Assembly: GCA_018828205.1 (NCBI GenBank)
Contig: JAHJWA010000206.1
Coordinates: 1-13,856 of the forward strand
Source: Alphaproteobacteria bacterium
Lineage (GTDB): Bacteria > Pseudomonadota > Alphaproteobacteria > Sphingomonadales > Sphingomonadaceae
Length of the DNA stretch: 13,856 nt
Direction: 5' to 3'
A program made the translations under genes and the position numbers. Below the pieces are notes generated by a model, which worked only from the letters and a program-made list of their open reading frames with translations, was not told the origin of the DNA and did no database searches. Each line of letters starts with the position of its first letter. Position 1 is the first letter of the stretch. Positions 1 through 5,800 of the stretch are shown here, piece after piece.

Positions 1-648
1 ACCCGAAAAACCTTCCGCTTACGCCTCTGGCCCGCGCGCTTCACGACGAGCGCCGTGATACGCCATCACCGCGATCTCGGGGCCGTCGCATCGCCGCTCT
101 TGACCCTGACGGCGCTGACCGACGCGATGATGGTATTCCCGTCCATCGCCAATATCCTCCTCTCGCCGCTGGCAAGCGACACGCAGGACATTGTCCTGCC
201 CGACGACCTCGCCGGGCACTCGACCAGCACCGACTGGACCATGGTCATGACGCGGGCACAAGCTGCCTTTCCCGATGCCGTGCCGCGCAGGATCATGCTG
301 CCCGGCGAAGCCGGAGCACCGATTGCTCTTCGTCTCCGGCAGGATTTCGAATGGACGCCCAACGGTCGCACCTACGTCTGGCTCGATCCGGCAGACGCCA
401 GCATCGTTGGAACGGGCGATCCCGCGATGCAGGATCTGGCTTCGGCAGTAACCGAAAAATTCTACCCGGTGCATGCCGCCAAGGTGGGCGGTCTTGCCTG
501 GCGACTGCTCATGACCGTGGGTGGGCTGGCGCTGGTATTGCTCGGCTCCCTTGCGACCTGGAGCTTCTGGGCAAGGAGAGCCGGCGGAACGCCGCGCCAG
601 ACGTTCGGAAAGGCGCGAGCCGCAAGTTCCGCAAAAGCGCAGGACTGA
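1..648 (+). CDS. PepSY-associated transmembrane protein, 3' part (5' end outside window)
   Basis: The reading frame is open from the first base, so the gene starts upstream; the GTG at 55 is probably internal. The first visible segment (about residues 18-45 from base 1) reads HRDLGAVASPLLTLTALTDAMMVF, shown here only as a pattern: a conserved 'H-R-D-L-G/S' followed by a hydrophobic helix, as in the PepSY_TM family of inner-membrane proteins often linked to siderophore or iron uptake. A second strong membrane helix lies near the C-terminus (GLAWRLLMTVGGLALVLLGS), followed by a basic cytoplasmic tail. The middle (VWLDPADASIVG) resembles the PepSY strand motif. It converges with the GntR gene; 57 bases separate the two stops and I see no clear terminator there. 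The family assignment is by pattern only, and the precise function is unknown. Confidence 0.7.
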   Translation, partial: TRKTFRLRLWPARFTTSAVIRHHRDLGAVASPLLTLTALTDAMMVFPSIANILLSPLASDTQDIVLPDDLAGHSTSTDWTMVMTRAQAAFPDAVPRRIMLPGEAGAPIALRLRQDFEWTPNGRTYVWLDPADASIVGTGDPAMQDLASAVTEKFYPVHAAKVGGLAWRLLMTVGGLALVLLGSLATWSFWARRAGGTPRQTFGKARAASSAKAQD

Positions 649-705
649 TAATTTTCCCTCGTTTTGATGGGTTGGCCGCCTGGTAAAACTGCTTGTACAT
701 GCCGC

Positions 706-1299
706 TTAGATAGGAAAATGATTGACCAACCGGGGCACCTGGTTCTCACATTGCGCGTGATAGTGTTTGAGAGCGTTGCGGCGCTCGTTTCGCGAACCGT
801 GAAGACTAGCCTCAATCCGCTCCAGGAGATGCCGCGAGTCAGGCAGAACCCGCGGTTCGCGCAATCGAACCGAATGGAGCCGCTCGCTGATCCAGTCGAT
901 CGCGTCGACGAGAAGCCGGTTGCCGGACCCCCTTGCGAGAGCCGAAAACGCCCCAGCCAATCGATTGGCGTAGCCGTTCAGGCTACCAGCGGTATCGTAC
1001 TCGCCAGGCAGGGACCAGCCATCACTTATCGCTGCTTCGAGCAGTACCGCATTGACCTCCAATATATCGCGCAAGGCTTGTTCGGTCAGGACAGGCACTC
1101 TGAAGCCTTCGCCAGGGGTGAGGTCGACCAACCCCTCTCCGACCAGCTGGTTGAGGCTGTCCCGCACAGGGGTCATGCTGACCCCGAAGTCATCGGCAAG
1201 CCGCATCGCCTCGAGTTTTGCACCATTTGGCCAAGTACCCTCCATCAGCGCACGTTTGAGACGGCGATAGGTGGGCTCGAGGACATGGGCCGGGCTCAT
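706..1299 (-). CDS. GntR-family transcriptional regulator (FCD-like)
   Basis: A 197-residue regulator. The N-terminal winged HTH (about residues 5-75) carries the GntR signature: 'YRRLKRALMEG' then 'LADDFGVSMTPVRDSLNQLVGEGLV', written here in part (SMTPVRDSLNQL is the recognition-helix region), followed by the wing 'GEGFRVP'. The rest is helical and fits a short FCD-type effector domain, slightly shorter than the usual 210-240 residue total. I chose the ATG at 1299 because it overlaps the stop of the upstream dioxygenase gene by ATGA and places the HTH at the normal distance from the N-terminus; a 5' extension of the frame to 1455 would run through that gene. Being last in a luxI-dioxygenase-gntR operon, it may sense a product or substrate of the dioxygenase. 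That role is inference. Confidence 0.88.
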   Translation of the reverse strand: MSPAHVLEPTYRRLKRALMEGTWPNGAKLEAMRLADDFGVSMTPVRDSLNQLVGEGLVDLTPGEGFRVPVLTEQALRDILEVNAVLLEAAISDGWSLPGEYDTAGSLNGYANRLAGAFSALARGSGNRLLVDAIDWISERLHSVRLREPRVLPDSRHLLERIEASLHGSRNERRNALKHYHAQCENQVPRLVNHFPI

Positions 1300-2162
1300 C
1301 GCTTGCCGCGCTGCGCCTCGGCGAACTCGCGCACCGCCGCTTTCTGATCGTCGCGAAGTGCATCGGTCGCCTGCGGAAATTCGGATACCCCATCGCGCAG
1401 CAGGATCGAGGGGCATTGCCCTTCGTAATTGCCGAGGTTGGGCCGATGCTGGCAATAGCCAGCAAGTTCGGCAAGTTCAGCCGGAAATCCACGCGCCACT
1501 TCCGGCGGATAGGCCAGCCAGAGGTTCTCGTACGGCTTGAGCCAGCCAAGACTGTAGCCGATAACGGCCGCACGGCGCACGTCATGCGTCTGATTTGGTC
1601 CAGCCCCGTGAACCGTCGAGCCGAGAAAGCAGATCGCATCGCCCGGCTGACATTCGGCCGCGATGGGCGCGCCGAGCTGGTCGAGCGCCTCGACCGTCTG
1701 CCGGTGCGTGCCAGGATATATCCGCGTCGCGCCGTTTGCCGCTGTAAACTCGGTCAGCGGCCACATGACGTTGAGCAGATATTCGTGAGCGCCCTTCTCG
1801 CCAGCCCACATGTCGTGGTCGCAATGCGGAAACTGCGCGATCTCTCCAGGATGGATGGCGATCGCCTGCGCGACATTGAGCTGGATGCGCTCGCACGCAT
1901 CGCCCAGGATTTCCCGCGCCATGGCGAGGATGACAGGCTGTAGCACTAGGTCGGCGGCCCAGCGCGAACGGCGCAGGAGACTGCCGAAGCGCTTGGTCCT
2001 GAAACCGTAGAAATCGCCACTGCCGAACGGAGCCTCCGCAAAGGCCTCGGCAAGGTCGGCATCGAGCGCCTCAACGCTCGCGCGCGGCAGCGCATCGGGA
2101 ATGATGCAGTAGCCGTCCTGCCTGATCTGGCCCAACCACGGCGAATGCGCAGCGTCGGTCAT
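1296..2162 (-). CDS. Fe(II)/2-oxoglutarate dioxygenase, phytanoyl-CoA dioxygenase (PhyH) family
   Basis: A 288-residue enzyme with the cupin-type PhyH pattern. The iron ligands are visible as H113-x-D115 in 'FPHCDHDMW' and a distal His185 in 'STVHGAGPNQT'; Arg196 or Arg197 in 'DVRRAAVIGYSLGW' would bind 2-oxoglutarate. 'GATRIYPGTH' (about 144-153) is also typical of the family. The reaction would be oxidative hydroxylation of a small substrate coupled to 2-oxoglutarate decarboxylation; the substrate cannot be read from sequence. The ATG at 2162 overlaps the luxI stop (ATGA), and its own stop overlaps the gntR start, so the three genes are tightly coupled. From memory, PhyH-type genes recur beside luxI/luxR in sphingomonads. 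Action on the acyl-homoserine lactone or its precursor is an attractive inference, not shown here. Confidence 0.9.
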   Translation of the reverse strand: MTDAAHSPWLGQIRQDGYCIIPDALPRASVEALDADLAEAFAEAPFGSGDFYGFRTKRFGSLLRRSRWAADLVLQPVILAMAREILGDACERIQLNVAQAIAIHPGEIAQFPHCDHDMWAGEKGAHEYLLNVMWPLTEFTAANGATRIYPGTHRQTVEALDQLGAPIAAECQPGDAICFLGSTVHGAGPNQTHDVRRAAVIGYSLGWLKPYENLWLAYPPEVARGFPAELAELAGYCQHRPNLGNYEGQCPSILLRDGVSEFPQATDALRDDQKAAVREFAEAQRGKR

Positions 2163-2770
2163 GCCGCGATTTCCAGCGCCTGGCTGGCGATGCGACAGGA
2201 AGGCTGGCGATAGATGCCGCCGCGTGCGAGAGCGGCCGGTGTCTCGCGGTCGATATCGATCTGAAGCGCGACAAGATCGTCCGCACCAATCCGGCAGCCG
2301 TCCCCGAGAGCCCGGCACCGCCAGCCGAAACCGGAAATCTGGCGGTACCAGCTTCGCGTCGCGACCGCGGTGTAACCTGCGATCGCGTTGGCGAGCGCAT
2401 GCTCCGCAAGAGCTGTTACCAGCTCATCGCGCGCCGCGCGGCGTTCGCTGCGGGGAAGGGCCGGTTCTATGCAGAAACGGGTGATCTCGCGAAAATCATC
2501 GCGCACCGGTACGGGTCCGTCGCAAAGGCACGCAAAGAGTTCGCCGAGAATATGCGCTCGATCCGTCCGCAGCAGTCGCGCCGACGCGCGGTGGCTGCCT
2601 TCTTCATCGGCAAGGATGACATAGGTCGCCTCACGCGTGTCGAACTGGTCGATCTCGTAAGCTCCTTCGAGCACGGGGACATCCCATTTGAGGAGATCGA
2701 CGAAGACACGCTTGCGAGCCTCGAACATTGTCCGAAGCAGCCGATCGTCTGGACTGGTCTGGTTCTGCAT
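2159..2770 (-). CDS. luxI: Acyl-homoserine lactone synthase, LuxI family
   Basis: A 203-residue LuxI homologue of normal family length. It would join an acyl chain from acyl-ACP (or acyl-CoA) to S-adenosylmethionine to make an N-acyl-homoserine lactone. The family's invariant residues can be placed: R19 (or R21), F23 and W29 in 'FEARKRVFVDLLKW', D41 and D44 in 'YEIDQFD', R65 in 'RASARLL', and E95/R98 in 'FREITRFCIEP'. The start at 2770 is chosen because it sits about 120 bases after the luxR stop, has a purine-rich AGGCGG upstream, and gives the normal N-terminus; an in-frame extension to 2926 would overlap luxR without homology. It heads the luxI-dioxygenase-gntR unit and follows luxR on the same strand. 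A candidate lux box lies upstream at 2808-2823. The acyl-chain specificity is unknown. Confidence 0.93.
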   Translation of the reverse strand: MQNQTSPDDRLLRTMFEARKRVFVDLLKWDVPVLEGAYEIDQFDTREATYVILADEEGSHRASARLLRTDRAHILGELFACLCDGPVPVRDDFREITRFCIEPALPRSERRAARDELVTALAEHALANAIAGYTAVATRSWYRQISGFGWRCRALGDGCRIGADDLVALQIDIDRETPAALARGGIYRQPSCRIASQALEIAA

Positions 2771-2807
2771 TGTTGCCGCCTGTGATTGAAAAGACAGGCA
2801 CCAACTG

Positions 2808-2823
2808 ACCGATCCGGACCGGT
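2808..2823 (-). promoter_or_regulatory. Candidate lux box upstream of luxI
   Basis: The 16-base sequence ACCGATCCGGACCGGT reads almost the same on both strands: 14 of 16 positions are symmetric, with mismatches at the fifth and twelfth bases. It lies 38-53 bases upstream of the luxI start, where a LuxR-type activator would overlap or abut the -35 region. The symmetry and position are seen; binding by the adjacent LuxR is inferred. Confidence 0.45.
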
Positions 2824-2861
2824 ACGGACATACCAAGAACAGGGGATGGCAGCCTTTCGAG

Positions 2862-2873
2862 AAGACGCGTCTT
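2862..2873. repeat. 12-bp perfect palindrome in the luxR-luxI gap
   Basis: AAGACGCGTCTT is a perfect palindrome 19-30 bases beyond the luxR stop. There is no T-run, so it is not a convincing intrinsic terminator. It could be a second operator site or chance. Confidence 0.3.
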
Positions 2874-2891
2874 GGTTGACGGGCGCAGAAT

Positions 2892-3644
2892 TCAGTCCGC
2901 GTCTCGCCAGCGAATGATGTCGGCAAAGCCGATCAGACCGTCGAAGAGCGCGGCGACAACGAGCGATTGCTTGCAATGAACCTGGTAGCGTTCGCGGGCC
3001 ATCTTGAGATGCTGGATGACGGTTTCGGTGCCGATACCCAGGATGATCGCGGTCTCGGCGGCGGTCTTGCCGCGCGCGGTCCACACAAGACACTCGCGCT
3101 GGCGATCGCTGAGCACGGGAACAGTTTCCGCTCCGCGAGAGGGACCAAGGGCAAGGGCGCAACTGAGCGCGAGCGTGCCGACGATCTCGGCAAGGGCGAG
3201 GCGGCACCGTGGCAGATCCTTGTCCGGACTGACGGCAAAGGTGCAAGTTCCGCGCGCGAGCCCGGGCAGGTGTCGCGGTACGGTATAGCCGGTGCCAATA
3301 CCGCATTCCTTCCCGACGGTGAGCATCTGCCGGTCCCCGCGGGTTAGCGGAATCATCTGCTCCAGCATTTCCCAAGCGAAGCCGATGAAGCTCTTGTCGC
3401 AGGCACGCCTGACCGGGTCCTGGCCCGCCAGATCGAAGGTCACATAGACCTTGGCCCACTCGTCCGGATAGTCATGCAGCAGCAGACCCGGCGCCTCGCG
3501 CGATCCCGAGCGCAATTCAAGGCTAAGGGCAAAATGGTCGAACCCGAGGCGCCGTGACACCTCGGCAAGCGCTTCGCTCAGTTCAGTGTCCGATTGTACG
3601 TTGATGAGTTCGGTAGCGAATTCCTCCGCGAAGTTGGCATACAT
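2892..3644 (-). CDS. luxR: LuxR-family autoinducer-binding transcriptional regulator
   Basis: A 250-residue protein with an N-terminal autoinducer-binding domain (about 10-165) and a C-terminal LuxR HTH (about 177-240). The ligand-pocket residues conserved in LuxR/TraR proteins are present: W63 and Y67 in 'DEWAKVYV', D76-P77 in 'GQDPVRRA', and W91 in 'FAWEML'. The DNA-binding part shows 'LSDRQRECLVWTARGKT', 'AETAIILGIGTETVIQHLKM' and 'CKQSLVVAAL', the usual LuxR helix pattern. The ATG at 3644 is preceded by AGGCGGG and gives a normal LuxR N-terminus. It lies directly upstream of luxI on the same strand, so this is a cognate pair rather than a LuxR solo. It would bind the AHL made by LuxI and probably act at the near-palindrome at 2808-2823. 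Confidence 0.93.
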   Translation of the reverse strand: MYANFAEEFATELINVQSDTELSEALAEVSRRLGFDHFALSLELRSGSREAPGLLLHDYPDEWAKVYVTFDLAGQDPVRRACDKSFIGFAWEMLEQMIPLTRGDRQMLTVGKECGIGTGYTVPRHLPGLARGTCTFAVSPDKDLPRCRLALAEIVGTLALSCALALGPSRGAETVPVLSDRQRECLVWTARGKTAAETAIILGIGTETVIQHLKMARERYQVHCKQSLVVAALFDGLIGFADIIRWRDAD

Positions 3645-3881
3645 AATCCCGCCTGTTCGATCGGCAGGGCGCCATCCAACACGCCCCTGCGCGAACGCCT
3701 GCTGGATGTCTCGACAGGCGGTTTCATTCCACCGGCCTCGACAGTTGCTGTTGCGACCTGGATGGTTCTGTCCTTGGTCGTGCTGCAAATTTCAAAATGT
3801 TGCGGCCGCAAAAACATAACGACCCCAGCAACTTTGGAAAGGTCTCGAGGATTTTCATCGCACTTCTGCTGCGCCGGCATT
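3645..3881. other. Intergenic region upstream of luxR
   Basis: This 237-base gap between the DUF2285-type gene and luxR, both leftward, should hold the luxR promoter. I see an AT-richer patch around 3780-3845 and a direct repeat of CTCGACAG (one copy starting near 3709, another near 3742), but no convincing -35/-10 pair and no clear lux box. Frames open through it on either strand have no recognisable content. Confidence 0.5.
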
Positions 3882-4683
3882 TCACCGATCGGCATTTGAG
3901 GAAATGGACGAAGAGGCTGGCGCTAGCAGGGCTCTATACCCTTCGTCCCTCATATGCCGGGCTTCCGCGACGAGGCGCTGGGTCTGTCGCCGACGCGAGG
4001 ACGTCTTCCAGTCGATTGCTCGACCACCGCTTGTGCCGGGGTAGATCAGGTCCGAGGCGATCTGCCTCATTGTCGGCTGAGCGCCAGAAGGATGATCGAG
4101 CCGATCGAGGATCGCAAGCAGCAGCCGCAATCGATAGGCTTGGTAAACGGAAGGCTTCAGTGCGGCGCGCGCTAGTACGGCCCTCGGGCAAGACGGATGC
4201 GCAAGAAAGGCGCTCAGAGCAGCCAGACGCAGGTCCAGCGGTCCGTCAGCCGCGACAAGATAGCCGGCAGGAGAGGGAACAACGCATTGCGCCACTAGCA
4301 CGCGGTGGCGGGCGCGAGGACCGGCAATCACCAGATGGCGTCCTCGTTCGGTTTGCGCTTCGGCAATTATTTTGCGTCTGCCCAAAGTCGCTTCGAGCAA
4401 AGCATCGCCGTCGTGCGCTTGCACGACGACGACACCGGGGTTGTCTTCATGGCGCCAGATAGCCGGCGAGTGAGCCGTGGGCAGGCAGGGGTCGAAAAGA
4501 AAATTCGAGGCCCCACGAACGGGCCATTCGCCTGGCGGCGAATGATTGCATCTTCTCGGGAGTTTCCAGGCGAGCGCCGGCGAATTGTTCACGATAGACC
4601 GTGTTGCGCCGCAGGAATTCCTGCGCGAACTCGGAAAAATCGTGATCGACACTGCGCTCCTGAGAGATCGTAGATCGGTCCAT
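3882..4683 (-). pseudogene. DUF6499/DUF2285-type conjugative-element protein, frameshifted
   Basis: Two overlapping frames together make one known protein layout. Frame one starts at ATG 4683 and gives an N-terminal DUF6499-like part: 'MDRSTISQERSVDHDFSEF' ... 'EFLRRNTVYREQF' ... 'ARSWGLEFSF', ending at 4447. The other frame continues from there with 'FDPCLPTAHSPAIWRHED' and carries the DUF2285 part to the stop at 3882: 'LRLLLAILDRLD', 'MRQIASDLIYP', 'RRRQTQRLVAEARHMRDEGY' and 'RALL'. Joining them at 4494-4504 restores 'WGLEFSFDP'. One extra T in one of two T4 runs (minus strand) explains the break. Such genes usually sit in the backbone of integrative conjugative elements of alphaproteobacteria, as a putative regulator. 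It may be a true pseudogene, a sequencing slip in a homopolymer, or less likely a programmed frameshift. Confidence 0.8.
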
Positions 4684-4688
4684 GGAGC

Positions 4689-4696
4689 ACCTCCTT
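4689..4696 (-). promoter_or_regulatory. Strong Shine-Dalgarno fixing the DUF6499/DUF2285 start
   Basis: On the minus strand AAGGAGGT stands 5 bases before the ATG at 4683. This near-perfect ribosome site fixes the N-terminus in the 4683 frame and argues that the upstream half of the frameshifted gene is the genuine start, not the internal ATG at 4652. Confidence 0.8.
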
Positions 4697-5090
4697 TCTA
4701 CTTCAGCGTGCTAGCGAAGCGGACCGGAAGGCGGCATCCCAAGGCCGAGGGTACCGCATCCCCAGTAATGGGAAGTCGACAAAAAGGGACGCGCGGGTTC
4801 GGCGCGCCAGATTGGATTGTACGAACCTCGGATCGAGCGGCCTGTCCCCGCACACACTGCGCACTTGCATACAGATTCGGACTTCGGCACACTTGTCGAG
4901 CGCGGACCGGAAAGCTGGCGCAGGCCGCGTGGACAATTCCGCCAGACATCATGCACGCCGGTCCGACAGCGGCCCGGCGGTCGCACCGGGCAAGGGGCGA
5001 GACTTCGTCCTGAACGGCGACACAGACCTGGAACCTGTATTCGGCTCGCGCTGACGAGCTTGCGGGTGTGCACGCCGCCCAGATCGATGC
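4697..5090. other. Non-coding gap between the DUF2285-type gene and the sigma factor
   Basis: About 400 bases between divergent genes. Frames run through it on both strands, but none shows a recognisable domain, and I find no FecR-like anti-sigma remnant. There is an imperfect inverted repeat at 4957-4978 (8-base arms GCCGGTCC/GGCCCGGC with one mismatch and a 6-base loop) without a T-run. The region should contain the promoter of the sigma gene and, leftward, that of the DUF2285-type gene. I cannot place either with confidence. Confidence 0.5.
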
Positions 5091-5675
5091 ATGACCGATA
5101 TAACGACCGCTTGCCGGCCCGTTTCTCTTCTTTCAACGCGAATCTCGAAAGCTCGAACACCACCGGGTAAGCCGGCTTGCGCGCGCCGATCCGCATTCGA
5201 GGTACTCTACCGGGAAGAGCGAAAATCCCTGCTTGCCTATCTTGCCAGTAAGGTTGGCAAAGAGCAGGCCAAAGACCTGGCACAGGAAGTGTTCCTTCGC
5301 GCTGCGGCCAGCCCCCAGCTGACCGAGCTCGGCAATCCCGGAGGCTTTCTTCGCCGCATCGCGCGCAATTTGCTCATTGACGCCGCGCGCAGGCGGAATT
5401 GCCGGATCCGGACACAGCCACTGTTCGAAGACAGCCATGCTTGCTGCGACCCTGAACAGGAAGAGCGGATCCACGCTCAGGAAACTGCCTTTCTTCTTGA
5501 GAAGCTGCTGGCTGGTCTGCCCGAAAGGACAGCCCGGATTTTCGCGATGAACCGGTTCGAGCAGAAGTCCTATCGGCAGATTCATGCCGAATTGGGAATC
5601 GCTTTGCAGACAGTCGACTATCACATGATGAAAGCGCTCGCCCTTCTACGCGCGGAGCTGAATGATCGATACTGA
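5091..5675 (+). CDS. ECF-family RNA polymerase sigma factor, FecI-like
   Basis: A 194-residue sigma-70 family factor with only regions 2 and 4. Region 2 (about 36-105) shows 'AFEVLYREERKSLLAYLASK', 'AKDLAQEVFLRAA' and 'GGFLRRIARNLLIDAARRR'. Region 4 (about 133-190) shows 'LLAGLPERTARIFAMNRFEQ', 'SYRQIHAELGIALQTVDYHM' and 'KALALLRAEL'. The ATG at 5091 is the only possible start: an in-frame stop lies 13 codons upstream and the next in-frame ATG is inside region 4. The ribosome site is weak and the first 34 residues are not conserved. It precedes a TonB-dependent receptor gene, the usual target of FecI factors. No FecR anti-sigma gene follows, and the receptor lacks the N-terminal signalling domain, so control must differ from the Fec model. 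It probably drives the receptor and isopeptidase. Confidence 0.9.
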   Translation: MTDITTACRPVSLLSTRISKARTPPGKPACARRSAFEVLYREERKSLLAYLASKVGKEQAKDLAQEVFLRAAASPQLTELGNPGGFLRRIARNLLIDAARRRNCRIRTQPLFEDSHACCDPEQEERIHAQETAFLLEKLLAGLPERTARIFAMNRFEQKSYRQIHAELGIALQTVDYHMMKALALLRAELNDRY

Positions 5676-5720
5676 TCGGCTCCAAATTCCCTCATGGTTC
5701 CGTAAAAAATAATTTCTTTT

Positions 5721-5746
5721 GAAACTAAGGTGGCCTCCATTCCGTG
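5721..5746 (+). promoter_or_regulatory. Candidate ECF-type promoter of the receptor-isopeptidase operon
   Basis: GAAAC (5721-5725) is followed after 17 bases by CGTG (5743-5746) and then CGTC at 5747-5750. This spacing and base content resemble the GAAC-N16/17-CGT promoters used by many ECF sigma factors. It lies 55-80 bases before the receptor ATG, just after an A/T-rich stretch (5703-5725). The match could also suit another ECF factor such as EcfG. It is a visual match only. Confidence 0.35.
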
Positions 5747-5800
5747 CGTCATCCCCTGCATCGGCAAACCTCAAGGTGCGCCGCGATCAGGGAGACGACA

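Noticed and set aside
664..1347. 227-codon open frame on the plus strand opposite the GntR gene
   Set aside because: Lies wholly antisense to a well-supported regulator and has no recognisable domain.
3797..4462. 221-codon plus-strand frame across the DUF2285 region
   Set aside because: Low-complexity Arg-rich translation, typical of a shadow of GC-rich coding DNA on the other strand.
5030..5054. GGAAC upstream of the sigma gene as an ECF -35 element
   Set aside because: No CGT-type -10 element at 16-17 bases; likely chance.
4711..5283. 190-codon minus-strand frame before and into the sigma factor gene
   Set aside because: No domain, no ribosome site, and it runs antisense into a clear sigma factor.
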